Origin: Streptomyces caatingaensis
GTDB taxonomy: Bacteria; Actinomycetota; Actinomycetes; Streptomycetales; Streptomycetaceae
Assembly (NCBI RefSeq): GCF_001187435.1
Contig: NZ_LFXA01000011.1
Coordinates: forward strand, 186,001 to 250,000
Length of the DNA stretch: 64,000 nt
Direction: 5' to 3'
Below the pieces are notes generated by a model that was not told the DNA's origin, did no database searches, and saw only the letters and a program-made list of their open reading frames with translations. Within the stretch, counting starts at the first letter, position 1. Every line of letters begins with the position of its first letter. Shown piece after piece: positions 16,630 through 25,776 of the stretch. The translations under genes and the position numbers were made by a program.

Positions 16630-17778
16630 ATGAGCAGCGAGAACCCCACCCAGAACCCCGACCGCAAGCCCCGCGTCGCGGTGGTCTTCGGCGGCCGCAG
16701 TTCCGAGCACGCGATCTCGGTGGTCACCGCGGGCGCCGTCCTGCGCGCGATCGACCGCACGAAGTACGACGTGCTGCCGATCGGCATTACCACCGACGGC
16801 CGTTGGGCGCTCACCGCCGACGATCCGGAGCGGATGGCCATCGCCGACCGCGCGCTGCCGAGCGTCGAGCAGCTCGCCGAGTCGGCCGAGGGCGAGGTCC
16901 TGCTGCCCGTCGCCCCCGACCGCCGCGAGGTCGTCTACTCCGAGCCGGGCGCCGTGCCCAAGGCCCTGGGCGAGGTCGACGTCGTCTTCCCCGTGCTGCA
17001 CGGCCCGTACGGCGAGGACGGCACCCTCCAGGGCATGCTCGACCTCGCGGGCATCCCCTACGTCGGCGCGGGCGTCCTGGCCTCCGCCGTCGGCCAGGAC
17101 AAGGAGTACATGAAGCGGATCTTCATCTCCTACGGGCTGCCCGTCGGCCCGTACGAGGTGATCCGCCCGCGCGAGTGGCAGGCCGACCCGGTGGCCGCCC
17201 GCCGCAAGATCGTGGACTTCGCGGACGAGCACGGCTGGCCGCTCTTCGTGAAGCCCGCCCGCGCCGGCTCGTCCATGGGCATCACCAAGGTCGACGACGC
17301 CGACGGGCTCGACGCGGCGATCGAGGAGGCGCGGCGCCACGACCCCAAGGTCGTCGTGGAGGCGCTGGTGCGCGGCCGCGAGATCGAGTGCGGGGTGCTG
17401 GAGTTCGAGGACGGGCCGCGCGCCAGCGTGCCCGCCGAGATCCCGCCGGTGGAGGCGCACAGCTTCTACGACTTCGAGGCCAAGTACATCGACTCCGCCT
17501 CCGGGATCGTGCCCGCGCCGCTCACCGACGAGGAGACCCGCCGCGTCCAGGAGCTGGCCGTGCGCGCCTTCGACGCCACCTCCTGCGAGGGCCTGGTCCG
17601 CGCCGACTTCTTCCTCGGCGAGGACGGCGAGTTCGTCATCAACGAGATCAACACCATGCCCGGCTTCACGCCGATCTCCATGTACCCGCGCATGTGGCAG
17701 GAGAGCGGCGTCGGTTACCCGGAGCTGGTGGACCGGCTGATCCAGGCGGCGCTGCGGCGGCCGACCGGGCTGCGCTAG
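16630..17778 (+). CDS. ddlA: D-alanine--D-alanine ligase
   Basis: The protein has 382 residues with the ATP-grasp fold. RVAVVFGGRSSEHAISVVTA is the N-terminal signature, VFPVLHGPYGEDGTLQG follows, and KPARAGSSMGITKV with the C-terminal NEINTMPGFTPISMYP complete the ATP and D-Ala sites. It makes the D-Ala-D-Ala dipeptide for peptidoglycan in the cytoplasm. No D-lactate-specific change is obvious, so there is no sign of a vancomycin-resistance ligase. The TAG stop shares the sequence CTAG with the stop of the opposing lipoprotein gene. Confidence 0.96.
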   Translation: MSSENPTQNPDRKPRVAVVFGGRSSEHAISVVTAGAVLRAIDRTKYDVLPIGITTDGRWALTADDPERMAIADRALPSVEQLAESAEGEVLLPVAPDRREVVYSEPGAVPKALGEVDVVFPVLHGPYGEDGTLQGMLDLAGIPYVGAGVLASAVGQDKEYMKRIFISYGLPVGPYEVIRPREWQADPVAARRKIVDFADEHGWPLFVKPARAGSSMGITKVDDADGLDAAIEEARRHDPKVVVEALVRGREIECGVLEFEDGPRASVPAEIPPVEAHSFYDFEAKYIDSASGIVPAPLTDEETRRVQELAVRAFDATSCEGLVRADFFLGEDGEFVINEINTMPGFTPISMYPRMWQESGVGYPELVDRLIQAALRRPTGLR

Positions 17779-18308
17779 GAGCGCGTGTCCTCCGGGTCCA
17801 GGGAGGGCACCGTCTTCTTGACGGCGGCGGCGAGATCGACGAGCGCGCTCATGTCGCCGCCGTCGCCCGCGACCTTCCCCGGCAGCGTCACCTCGATGTA
17901 CACGGGACGCAGCGGGGTGGTGCAGCGGACGCCGCCGCCCCGGAGCCTCTCGGGGGCCCAGCTCACCCCGTCGACGACCGCCGAGCCGGTCGCCGGGTCG
18001 TCGAAGATCCTCGGCCGTGGCACCCCGCAGCGCAGGGTGATCGTGTTCTCGGCGGACCCGTCGCCCCAGGCGGCGGTGAAGTCCGAGGCCGGGTCGGTGG
18101 AGCGGCGCTCCAGACCGCCGACGGAGCCGGGGAGTTCCCGGTGCAGGTCCCGGCAGAGCGCGGCCTGCCGGCCCGTCGGCGGGGGCGAGGGCACCGCCGG
18201 CCCGGCCGCCCGGTCCGCCGCGGAGCAGGCGACGGCCGTGCACAGCAGGGCGGCGGCGGGCAGGCCGGCCAGGCGGCGGCCGGTCCGCCGGAGGAACAAA
18301 AAGGTCAC
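17775..18308 (-). CDS. DUF3515 lipoprotein
   Basis: The protein has 177 residues from GTG. The N-terminus is a lipoprotein signal: RRTGRR, a hydrophobic stretch and the lipobox LCTAVAC with Cys near residue 28. The rest matches the DUF3515 family: LCRDLHRELP, an ITLRCGVPRP segment and GVRCTTPLRPVYIEVTLP, with conserved cysteines probably disulfide-bonded outside the cell. The family is conserved next to ddlA in actinomycetes, so a cell-envelope role is a reasonable guess, but no activity is known to me. It overlaps ddlA tail to tail by 4 nt. Confidence 0.9.
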   Translation of the reverse strand: MTFLFLRRTGRRLAGLPAAALLCTAVACSAADRAAGPAVPSPPPTGRQAALCRDLHRELPGSVGGLERRSTDPASDFTAAWGDGSAENTITLRCGVPRPRIFDDPATGSAVVDGVSWAPERLRGGGVRCTTPLRPVYIEVTLPGKVAGDGGDMSALVDLAAAVKKTVPSLDPEDTRS

Positions 18309-18327
18309 CGGCCGAGCATACGAGGGG

Positions 18328-18561
18328 CTAGAGATGGACCACCGGGCAGGTCAGCGTGCGGGTGATGCCCTCGACCTGCTGGACCCTGGCCACGACCATC
18401 CGGCCCAGCTCGTCCACGGTGTCGGCCTGCGCGCGCACGATCACGTCGTACGGGCCCGTCACGTCCTCGGCCCGGATCACACCGTCGATCTTCGAGATGA
18501 CTTCGGCCACGGTCGACGCCTTGCCGACCTCGGTCTGGATCAGGATGTACGCCTGTACCAC
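18328..18561 (-). CDS. Stand-alone Lrp/AsnC ligand-binding domain protein
   Basis: The protein has 77 residues from GTG (MVQAYILIQTEVGKASTVAE) with GGAGG correctly spaced. It consists only of the RAM effector domain of Lrp/AsnC regulators, without the DNA-binding helix-turn-helix. SKIDGVIRAEDVTGPYDVIV is typical. Such single-domain proteins form oligomers that bind amino acids; a regulatory target is not known. It is transcribed away from thiL and lies 19 nt upstream of the DUF3515 gene, so the two may share an mRNA. Confidence 0.9.
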   Translation of the reverse strand: MVQAYILIQTEVGKASTVAEVISKIDGVIRAEDVTGPYDVIVRAQADTVDELGRMVVARVQQVEGITRTLTCPVVHL

Positions 18562-18746
18562 GGAACCTCCAGGGCGGCTTCGAGGATCATGTGGGGAGAA
18601 GGGACGCCACCGTACCGCGCCGCCGCACGGCAGGGGGAGACCCGCGCTGCCTGCGCGGCGCGGCACCGCAGCGGTTCCGCGTCCGGCTTCGCGTCCCGTT
18701 CTGCAACTGACGAACACGGCAACGGAAAACTCCGAGGAGGAGCGCG

Positions 18747-19763
18747 GTGAAAGGCACTGTCGGCGAGTTGGGGGAGTTCGGGCTCATCAGGGAGCTGACG
18801 TCCCGGCTCACCACCACCCCGGCCGTCCGGCTCGGGCCGGGCGACGACGCCGCGGTGGTCGCCGCGCCCGACCGGAGGGTCGTGGCCAGTACGGACGTGC
18901 TCCTGGAGGGGCGGCACTTCCGCCGCGACTGGTCCACCGCCTACGACGTGGGACGCAAGGCCGCCGCCCAGAACCTGGCCGACATCGCCGCGATGGGCGC
19001 CGTGCCCACCGCGGTGCTCCTCGCCCTCGTCGTCCCCGCCGAACTCCCCGCCACCTGGCCGGTGGAGCTGATGGACGGCATCCGCGACGAGTGCCAGGTG
19101 GCCGGCGCGGCGGTGGTCGGCGGGGACGTGGTGCGGGGCGAGACGATCACCGTCTCCATCACCGCCCTCGGCGACCTGCGCAACCACGAGCCGGTCACCC
19201 GCTCCGGCGCCCAGCCCGGCGACGTCGTCGCCGTCACGGGCTGGCTCGGCTGGTCCGCGGCCGGACTCGCCGTCCTGGCACGGGGGTTCCGCTCCCCGCG
19301 CGCCTTCGTCGAGGCGCACCGCCGGCCCGAACCGCCCTACCACGCCGGGCCCGCCGCCGCCTCGCTCGGCGCCACGGCCATGACGGACGTCAGCGACGGG
19401 CTGATCGCGGACCTCGGGCACATCGCCGAGGCCAGCAAGGTCCGCATCGACCTGCACACCACCGCGATCGACGTCCCCACGCAGATGTCCGACATCGGGC
19501 AGGCGGTCGGGGTGGACCCCCTGCAGTGGGTGCTCACCGGGGGAGAGGACCACGCGATCGTCGCGACCTTCCCGCCGGACGTGAAGCTGCCCGCCCGCTG
19601 GCGGGTCATCGGCGAGGTGGTCAGCCCCTCCGCACTGCCGCAGGTGACGGTCGACGGCGCGCCGTGGGACCGGGCGAGCGGCTGGGACCACTTCGGGGAC
19701 GGCTACGAGTACGGCGGCTTCGGGGACGAGGGCGCGGACGGGCCGGGGGAGGACGGGGCCTAG
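18747..19763 (+). CDS. thiL: Thiamine-monophosphate kinase
   Basis: This 338-residue protein phosphorylates thiamine phosphate to thiamine pyrophosphate. It starts at GTG after GGAGGAGCGCG. Family motifs are GPGDDAAVVAAP at the N-terminus, STDVLLEGRHFRRDW, the AAAQNLADIAAMGAVP helix and MTDVSDGLIADLGHIA. The length is slightly above the family norm because of an acidic Gly-rich tail. No TPP riboswitch is evident in the 185 nt upstream. thiD follows after 9 nt. Confidence 0.96.
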   Translation: MKGTVGELGEFGLIRELTSRLTTTPAVRLGPGDDAAVVAAPDRRVVASTDVLLEGRHFRRDWSTAYDVGRKAAAQNLADIAAMGAVPTAVLLALVVPAELPATWPVELMDGIRDECQVAGAAVVGGDVVRGETITVSITALGDLRNHEPVTRSGAQPGDVVAVTGWLGWSAAGLAVLARGFRSPRAFVEAHRRPEPPYHAGPAAASLGATAMTDVSDGLIADLGHIAEASKVRIDLHTTAIDVPTQMSDIGQAVGVDPLQWVLTGGEDHAIVATFPPDVKLPARWRVIGEVVSPSALPQVTVDGAPWDRASGWDHFGDGYEYGGFGDEGADGPGEDGA

Positions 19764-19766
19764 ATT
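19761..19766 (+). promoter_or_regulatory. -10-like TAGATT for leaderless thiD
   Basis: It begins at the thiL stop codon, ends 7 nt before the thiD ATG and no ribosome binding site is seen. thiD could be transcribed on its own as well as from thiL. Confidence 0.45.
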
Positions 19767-19772
19767 GGGCCC

Positions 19773-20588
19773 ATGCCGACAGCCGCCGCCGTGCCCACGC
19801 CCGCGCCTCCCCGTGTCCTGACCGTCGCCGGCTCCGACTCCGGCGGCGGGGCGGGCGTCCAGGCCGACCTGAAGACCATGCTCGCCCTCGGGGCGCACGG
19901 CATGAGCGTCCTCACCGCCGTCACCGCGCAGAACTCCCTGGGCGTGCAAGGGGCTTGGCCGCTGCCGGCGGAGGCGGTGCGGGCGCAGTTCCGCAGCGTC
20001 GTGGACGACATCGGCGTCCAGGCCGTGAAGACCGGCATGCTCGCCTCGGCCGAACTCGTCGCGACCGTGGCCGAACTGCTCGCCGGGGTGGACGCGCCCG
20101 TCGTCTGCGACCCCGTCGGCATCTCCAAGCACGGTGACCCGCTGCTCGCCGCGTCCGCGCGGGACGCCGTGCGGCTGAAGCTCCTGCCGCTCGCGACCGT
20201 CGCCACGCCCAACCTCGACGAGGTGGCGTGGCTGACGGGCGTCCGCGTGCGGGGCGAGTCCGGCCTGCGGAGGGCGGCGGGGGCGGTGCTGGAGCTGGGG
20301 CCGCGGTGGGTGCTGGTGAAGGGCGGGCACCTCGCCGGGGACGCGGTGGACCTGCTCACGGACGGGACGACCGAGCGGTGGCTGCGGGCGGAGCGGCACG
20401 ACAACCGGCACACGCACGGGACGGGGTGCACGCTGGCGAGCGCGATCGCCTGCGGGCTGGCGCGGGGCGCCTCCGTGCCGGACGCCGTCGCCTCCGCGAA
20501 GGAGTACGTGACCGGGGCGATCGCGGCCGGCTTCGCGCTGGGGGCGGGGATCGGGCCGGTGGACCACGGGTGGCGGTGGCGGGGCTAG
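19773..20588 (+). CDS. thiD: Hydroxymethylpyrimidine/phosphomethylpyrimidine kinase
   Basis: The 271-residue ribokinase-fold enzyme phosphorylates HMP and HMP-phosphate in thiamine synthesis. The signature [20 protein letters not shown] opens the protein, AVKTGMLAS binds substrate, [14 protein letters not shown] follows, and [18 protein letters not shown] carries the anion hole and catalytic Cys. It probably forms an operon with thiL but also has its own -10-like hexamer at the thiL stop. Confidence 0.96.
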   Translation: MPTAAAVPTPAPPRVLTVAGSDSGGGAGVQADLKTMLALGAHGMSVLTAVTAQNSLGVQGAWPLPAEAVRAQFRSVVDDIGVQAVKTGMLASAELVATVAELLAGVDAPVVCDPVGISKHGDPLLAASARDAVRLKLLPLATVATPNLDEVAWLTGVRVRGESGLRRAAGAVLELGPRWVLVKGGHLAGDAVDLLTDGTTERWLRAERHDNRHTHGTGCTLASAIACGLARGASVPDAVASAKEYVTGAIAAGFALGAGIGPVDHGWRWRG

Positions 20589-20604
20589 CCCGCCGCCGTG
20601 GGGC

Positions 20605-22782
20605 TCACCCCTTCTCCAGGAACTCCTCCCGCTCCGCGTCCAGCAGGGCGTCCAGCGCCGTCCGCAGGGCGGGCAGGCCGTCGAGGGCCGGGTCGGCGGC
20701 CACGACGGCCGTCGCCTCCTCGCGGGCCGCCGCGATGACCTCCTCGTCGTCGATGACGGTGAGCATCCGCAGGGAGGAGCGCGCCCCCGACTGGGCCTGG
20801 CCGAGGACGTCGCCCTCGCGGCGCTGCTCCAGGTCGATGCGGGACAGCTCGAAGCCGTCGAGCGTGGCGGCGACGGCGCCCAGCCGGGCGCGGGCCGGGC
20901 TCGCCGCGCCCGCGTCGGTGACGAGGAGGCAGAGGCCCGGCGCGGAGCCCCGCCCGACCCGCCCGCGGAGCTGGTGCAGCTGCGAGACGCCGAACCGGTC
21001 GGCGTCCATGATCACCATGACCGTGGAGTTGGGGACGTTCACACCGACCTCGATCACGGTGGTCGCCACCAGCACGTCCACCTCGCCGGCGGCGAAGCGC
21101 CGCATGACGTCGTCCTTCGCCTCCGGCTGCATCCGCCCGTGCAGCACCTCGACGCGGAGCCCGGCCAGCGGCCCCTTCGCCAGCCGCTCGGCGACGTCGA
21201 GGACGGCCAGCGGGGGCCGCTTGTCGTCCACCTCGCCGGCGGCGGACGGCTTCTCCTCCTCGTCGCCGATGCGCGGGCACACGACGTACGCCTGGTGGCC
21301 GCCCTGGACCTCCTCGCGCACGCGCTCCCAGGCCCGGGTCAGGAAGTGCGGCTTGTCCTTGGCGGGCACCACGTGGGTGGCGATGGGGGAGCGGCCGGCG
21401 GGGAGCTGGTCCAGGACGGACGTCTCCAGGTCGCCGAAGACGGTCATGGCGACCGTGCGCGGGATGGGCGTCGCGGTCATGACCAGCAGGTGGGGCGGTT
21501 GTCCGCCCTTCGAGCGGAGCGCGTCGCGCTGCTCGACGCCGAAGCGGTGCTGCTCGTCCACCACGACCAGGCCGAGGTCGTGGAAGCGCACCTTGTCCTC
21601 GATCAGGGCGTGGGTGCCCACCACGATGCCCGCCTCGCCGGTGACCAGGTCGAGGAGGGCCTGGCGGCGGGCCGCCGCGCCCATGGAGCCGGTGAGCAGG
21701 ACGACCTTGGTGCCCCGCTCCGCGCCGCCCAGCAGGCCGCCCTCGGCGAGGTCGCCCATCATCCCGGTGATCGACCGGTGGTGCTGCTGGGCGAGGACCT
21801 CGGTGGGCGCGAGCAGCGCCGCCTGCCCCCCGGTGTCGACCACGCCGAGCATGGCCCGCAGGGCGACCAGCGTCTTGCCGCTGCCGACCTCGCCCTGGAG
21901 CAGCCGGTGCATGGGGTGCTCGGTGGCCAGGTCGTCGAAGATCTCGGCGGAGACCTTGCGCTGGCCCTCGGTGAGGGTGAAGGGGAGCCGGGCGTCGAAG
22001 GCGGTCAGGAGGCCGTCCGCGACGGGCTTGCGGGCCACGGCGGGGAGCTGGCCGTCGGCGTGCCGGCGGCGGGCCAGGGCGACCTGGAGGACGAACGCCT
22101 CGTCCCACTTCAGCCGGTCGCGGGCGGCCTGGATGTCGGCCTTGGTGCGCGGGCGGTGGACCTTGCGCAGCGCGTCCGGCAGCGCGGCCAGGCCGCGGCC
22201 CTCGCGGAGCGCGTCCGGCAGCGGGTCGACCAGGCCGCGCCAGCCGTCGGCCTCGAAGTGGGCCAGCAGCACGTCCACCGCCTTGGCGATCTTCCAGGAC
22301 TGGACCTGCTTGCACGCCGGGTAGAGCGGCAGCAGCCGGTTCGCGAACTCCTCGGCGGCGTCCGCCCCGCTGTCGCCGTCCAGCAGCTCGTAGTCGGGGT
22401 GGAGGAGCTGGCGGGTGCGGTGGAAGAGCGAGACCTTGCCGGCGAACATGCCGCGCCGGCCGGGCACCAGCTCCTTCTCCCGCGCGTAGGCGCCGCGCCC
22501 GAAGAAGACCAGCGTCAGGGAGCCGCTGCCGTCGGTGACGACGACCTCCAGGCGCACGCCCCGGCCCTGGTTGAAGGTCTTCATGGCCGCCTTGGCGACC
22601 TGGGCGACGACCGTGACGTGCTCGTCGAGCGGCAGGTCGGACAGGCGCGTCAGCTCGCCGCGCTCGGCGTAGCGGCGCGGGTAGTGGTGCAGCAGGTCGC
22701 CGGCGGTGCGCAGGCCGAGGTGCTCGGCCATCACCTTCGCGGTGGTGCCGCCGAGGAGGTTCCTGAGGGGTTCGTCGAGCAC
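20605..22782 (-). CDS. recG: ATP-dependent DNA helicase RecG
   Basis: The protein has 725 residues from a GTG with AGGAG upstream; an extension to 22848 is not required. An OB-fold wedge domain (about 50-130) precedes superfamily 2 helicase motifs: Walker A GEVGSGKT at 297-304, DEQH box in VVVDEQHRFG near 405, and motif VI in QLRGRVGRGSAPG. RecG remodels stalled forks and branches Holliday junctions. An acidic insert between helicase motifs (EEEKPSAAGEVDDK) is longer than in E. coli RecG. It is downstream of the DAK-domain gene on the same strand. The recG-DAK-rpmB block seems inverted relative to my memory of related genomes. Confidence 0.96.
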   Translation of the reverse strand: MLDEPLRNLLGGTTAKVMAEHLGLRTAGDLLHHYPRRYAERGELTRLSDLPLDEHVTVVAQVAKAAMKTFNQGRGVRLEVVVTDGSGSLTLVFFGRGAYAREKELVPGRRGMFAGKVSLFHRTRQLLHPDYELLDGDSGADAAEEFANRLLPLYPACKQVQSWKIAKAVDVLLAHFEADGWRGLVDPLPDALREGRGLAALPDALRKVHRPRTKADIQAARDRLKWDEAFVLQVALARRRHADGQLPAVARKPVADGLLTAFDARLPFTLTEGQRKVSAEIFDDLATEHPMHRLLQGEVGSGKTLVALRAMLGVVDTGGQAALLAPTEVLAQQHHRSITGMMGDLAEGGLLGGAERGTKVVLLTGSMGAAARRQALLDLVTGEAGIVVGTHALIEDKVRFHDLGLVVVDEQHRFGVEQRDALRSKGGQPPHLLVMTATPIPRTVAMTVFGDLETSVLDQLPAGRSPIATHVVPAKDKPHFLTRAWERVREEVQGGHQAYVVCPRIGDEEEKPSAAGEVDDKRPPLAVLDVAERLAKGPLAGLRVEVLHGRMQPEAKDDVMRRFAAGEVDVLVATTVIEVGVNVPNSTVMVIMDADRFGVSQLHQLRGRVGRGSAPGLCLLVTDAGAASPARARLGAVAATLDGFELSRIDLEQRREGDVLGQAQSGARSSLRMLTVIDDEEVIAAAREEATAVVAADPALDGLPALRTALDALLDAEREEFLEKG

Positions 22783-22878
22783 GTCTTCTCCTGGGCCCGC
22801 TGGTCCGGGGCCCGGACGTCGGGATCCGGGCACGTACCCATTCCACACCAGGGCACCGACAACCCCCGACAGCGCCGG

Positions 22879-24531
22879 CTACTCGATGCCGATCAGCAGC
22901 GCCGCCGACTGCTGTCCGCCCCGGTAGACCACGGTGTCCACGGCGAGGTGGCCGGCGCGGACGTGCCGCTCCAGCCGCTCGGCGAGGGCGTCGGGGACGC
23001 CGGCCCCCAGCACGAGGGTGACCATCTCACCGCCCGCCGCGAGCATCCGGTCGAGGACGGTCGCGGCCGTGGCGGCCAGGTCCTCGCCGATGACGGCCAC
23101 GTCCCCGTCGATCAGGCCGAGGACGTCCCCGGCCTGGCAGACGCCGGCCATGGTCCAGGACTGGCGCTCGGCGACGGCCAGTTCGGCGTAGCGGGTGGCG
23201 CCGGCGGCGGCCGTCATCGCGACGACGTCCTCGTCGAAGCGCCGGCCGGGCTCGTGGACGGCGAGGGCGGCGATGCCCTGGACCGGGGAGCGGGTGGGGA
23301 TGAGGGCCACCCGCACGCCCTCCGTGCGCGCCTGTTCGGCCGCGGCGGCGGCCGTGTGCCGCAGGTCGGCGTCGTTCGGCAGCAGCACCACCTCGTGCGC
23401 GTGCGCGCGCCGCACGGCCTCGACGAGCTCGCCGCTGGCGGGCGGCTCGCCCGGCCGGACGGCGACCACGGTCGCCCCGGCCCCGGCGCACAGCCCGGCC
23501 AGCCCCTCGCCCGGGACGACGGCCACCACGGCCCGCTGCACGCGCTCGGGGACGCGGGAGCGCTCCGCGGCGCCGAAGTGCGTGATGCGGACGCGGTGCG
23601 GGCGGCCGGCCTCGATGCCGGCCTCGACCGCGGCCCCCGCGTCGTCCACGTGGACGTGGACGTTCCACAGCCCGTCGCCGCCGACGACCACCAGGGACTC
23701 GCCCAGGACGTCCAGCCGGGCGCGCAGCCGGGCGACGGCGGCCTCGTCCGCGTCCAGGAGATAGATCACCTCGAAGGCCGGCCCGTCGCCCGGCCCCGGG
23801 CCCCCGCCGGTGTCCGCCGGGCAGCCGCCGGCCCGCCACGGCCGCGCGGCGGGCGCCTTGGGCGGCACCGGCACGCCGCTGCCGCCGAGCGCGCCCGAGA
23901 GGGCGGCCAGCACCTCGACCAGACCCCGGCCCCCCGCGTCGACCACCCCGGCCCGGCCGAGCACGTCGAGCTGGCCGGGGGTGGCCTCCAGGGCCGTACG
24001 GGCCTCGGCGTGCGCGGCGCGCGCCACGGCGGTGGCGTCGCCGCCGGACCGCTCCGCGGCGGCCGCGGCCGCCGCCGCGACGGTGAGGATCGTCCCCTCG
24101 ACGGGCCGGGCCACGCCCTCGTACGCGGACTCGACCGCCCGCCGCAGCGCCCGCCGCAGCAGCCCGCCCGCCGCCGCGCCGTCGTGATCTCCGTCACCGG
24201 CCGCCGCCAGGACCTCGGCCATGCCGCGCAGCAGCTGCGCCAGGATCGTGCCGGAGTTGCCGCGCGCGCCTATGAGGGCGCCGTGCGCCATCGCCCGGAC
24301 CGCCTCCGGCAGCCCCGGGCGGGAGGCCGGGCCCGCGGTGGCGTGGGCGTCGAAGACGGCGTCCACGGCGCGGACGGCGGACTCGACGGTCAGGTAGAGG
24401 TTGGTCCCGGTGTCGCCGTCGGCCACGGGGTAGACGTTGATCGCGTCGATCTCCTCGCGCGCGCGGCCGAGCGCGTCGAGCGCCAGGGCGCACCAGGCAC
24501 GTACCGCGCCGGCGTCCAGCGATCGCCCCAC
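22879..24531 (-). CDS. DAK2-domain kinase-like protein (FakA/YloV type)
   Basis: The protein has 550 residues from GTG. The N-terminal DegV-partner kinase domain (DAK2/DhaL fold, residues 1-200) contains INVYPVADGDTGTNLYLT with the ADP/Mg-binding aspartates and GARGNSGTILAQLL. The C-terminal half matches the YloV/FakA regulatory region. Family members phosphorylate fatty acids bound by DegV-like FakB proteins; no degV is in the window, so fatty acid kinase is only the closest precedent. It is divergent from rpmB and probably co-transcribed with recG 96 nt downstream, a pairing also seen in other actinobacteria. Confidence 0.92.
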   Translation of the reverse strand: MGRSLDAGAVRAWCALALDALGRAREEIDAINVYPVADGDTGTNLYLTVESAVRAVDAVFDAHATAGPASRPGLPEAVRAMAHGALIGARGNSGTILAQLLRGMAEVLAAAGDGDHDGAAAGGLLRRALRRAVESAYEGVARPVEGTILTVAAAAAAAAERSGGDATAVARAAHAEARTALEATPGQLDVLGRAGVVDAGGRGLVEVLAALSGALGGSGVPVPPKAPAARPWRAGGCPADTGGGPGPGDGPAFEVIYLLDADEAAVARLRARLDVLGESLVVVGGDGLWNVHVHVDDAGAAVEAGIEAGRPHRVRITHFGAAERSRVPERVQRAVVAVVPGEGLAGLCAGAGATVVAVRPGEPPASGELVEAVRRAHAHEVVLLPNDADLRHTAAAAAEQARTEGVRVALIPTRSPVQGIAALAVHEPGRRFDEDVVAMTAAAGATRYAELAVAERQSWTMAGVCQAGDVLGLIDGDVAVIGEDLAATAATVLDRMLAAGGEMVTLVLGAGVPDALAERLERHVRAGHLAVDTVVYRGGQQSAALLIGIE

Positions 24532-24752
24532 CTGCGCTCCTCCCGTCGGCTGTGAACAACGCTGGGCACCCTAGCCGTGCCGGGGCCCCTGGGGGCCCGG
24601 ACGGGCGGGATCCGGGCCGGTCATGGTAGTTTCGTTGTCCTGGAGCGGTCGTTGTATGCTGCTCCGGTTGCCTGATGAGAGTCAGGCCATCCCCCTGACA
24701 CTGCCGGTCACTCACTGAGATCTCGGCACGCAGGGATTCACCGTACGTGCCT

Positions 24753-24778
24753 GTCGTGCCCGCGAGAGCGGGGACGAC
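24753..24778 (+). promoter_or_regulatory. Leader hairpin upstream of rpmB
   Basis: GTCGT and CCCGC pair with GCGGG and ACGAC around a GAGA tetraloop, with one opposed G-G. It ends 18 nt before the start codon, just ahead of the GGAG element. A smaller hairpin (CCTGA/TCAGG) lies at 24671-24686. A structured leader could mediate autoregulation; this is inference. Confidence 0.45.
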
Positions 24779-24796
24779 CCGTCTTTGGAGTAACCC

Positions 24797-24982
24797 GTGG
24801 CTGCCAACTGCGACGTCTGCGGCAAGGGGCCGGGCTTCGGCAACAACATCTCGCACTCGCACCGCCGTACCTCCCGCCGTTGGAACCCCAACATCCAGCG
24901 GGTGCGTGCGAAGGTCGGTGCGACGCCGAAGCGGCTCAACGTCTGCACCTCGTGCATCAAGGCCGGCAAGGTCTCGCGCTAG
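24797..24982 (+). CDS. rpmB: 50S ribosomal protein L28, zinc-binding form
   Basis: The protein has 61 residues from GTG with TTTGGAG upstream. The L28 core [15 protein letters not shown] is intact. Cysteines 5, 8, 50 and 53 form two CxxC pairs, the zinc-ribbon (C+) version. Streptomycetes also encode zinc-free paralogues under Zur control; this one lacks those features. It is divergent from the DAK-recG pair, with a 265-nt spacer that holds the promoter and leader hairpins. A GC-rich terminator with U tract follows. Confidence 0.97.
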   Translation: MAANCDVCGKGPGFGNNISHSHRRTSRRWNPNIQRVRAKVGATPKRLNVCTSCIKAGKVSR

Positions 24983-25018
24983 CGGCTTCTCGCCAGTGGC
25001 GCAGCCTTTCGGTTGCAC

Positions 25019-25047
25019 AGCCGGTCCCGGCTACGGGGCCGGCTTTT
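25019..25047 (+). terminator. Terminator after rpmB
   Basis: A 10-bp stem (AGCCGGTCCC/GGGGCCGGCT, one G-U) with a 6-nt loop is followed by TTTTCGTTT. Confidence 0.85.
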
Positions 25048-25141
25048 CGTTTGCCCGGACGCTGCGCGTCCGGCGCAGCGCCTACGCTGAGGGCACAGCA
25101 ACCGCATCCGTCCCACCCGCCCCGCAAAGGACCCAGCCCCC

Positions 25142-25747
25142 ATGACCCGCGTGATCGCCGGAACCGCCGGCGGACGCCGCCTCGCCGTGCCGCCGGGCAC
25201 CGGCACCCGCCCCACCTCCGACCGGGCGCGCGAGGGCCTGTTCTCGACCTGGTCGGCGCTGCTCGGCTCGCTGGAGGGGGCCCGGGTGCTCGACCTGTAC
25301 GGCGGCTCGGGCGCCGTCGGGCTGGAGGCGCTCTCGCGCGGCGCGGCGCACGCCCTGCTCGTGGAGGCCGACGCCCGCGCGGTCCGGGTGATCCGGGAGA
25401 ACGTCCGCGTCGTCGGCCTGCCCGGCGCCGAGGTCCGGGCCGGGAAGGCGGAGCAGGTCGCGGCCGGACCCGTGGCGCCCGGCGGCCCGTACGACGTGGT
25501 CTTCCTCGACCCCCCGTACGCCGTCACCGATGACGAGGTCCGCGAGATCCTCCTCACACTCCGCGCCGGCGGCTGGCTGGCCGACGAGGCGCTGCTCACC
25601 GTGGAGCGCGGCACCAGGGGCGGCGAATTCCGCTGGCCGGAGGGGTTCGAGGGGCTGAGGGCCCGTCGCTACGGCGAGGGCACGCTTTGGTACGGTCGCG
25701 CCGCCTCGGCGTACGAGGGCGGCACCGCCGGCCCGGACACGCCATGA
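25142..25747 (+). CDS. rsmD: 16S rRNA (guanine(966)-N2)-methyltransferase RsmD
   Basis: The protein has 201 residues from [23 protein letters not shown] and [15 protein letters not shown] are family hallmarks. The SAM site is [19 protein letters not shown] and the catalytic motif is the DPPY in [10 protein letters not shown] near residue 123. It methylates G966 of 16S rRNA during 30S assembly. The stop overlaps the upstream edge of the coaD frame; the rsmD-coaD pair is conserved in most bacteria. Confidence 0.95.
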   Translation: MTRVIAGTAGGRRLAVPPGTGTRPTSDRAREGLFSTWSALLGSLEGARVLDLYGGSGAVGLEALSRGAAHALLVEADARAVRVIRENVRVVGLPGAEVRAGKAEQVAAGPVAPGGPYDVVFLDPPYAVTDDEVREILLTLRAGGWLADEALLTVERGTRGGEFRWPEGFEGLRARRYGEGTLWYGRAASAYEGGTAGPDTP

Positions 25748-25776
25748 ATGGACCGGAGAGCGAGGAACCACCGTTG

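Noticed and set aside
16630-17778. Vancomycin-resistance type D-Ala-D-Lac ligase
   Set aside because: No vanH or vanX partner is present and the sequence reads as an ordinary housekeeping Ddl.
15514-18243. 909-codon open frame on the minus strand across gpsA and ddlA
   Set aside because: Both genes on the plus strand are clear orthologues with full motifs; the opposite frame is compositional.
18560-18746. TPP riboswitch before thiL
   Set aside because: None of the conserved THI-box sequence elements is visible in the spacer.
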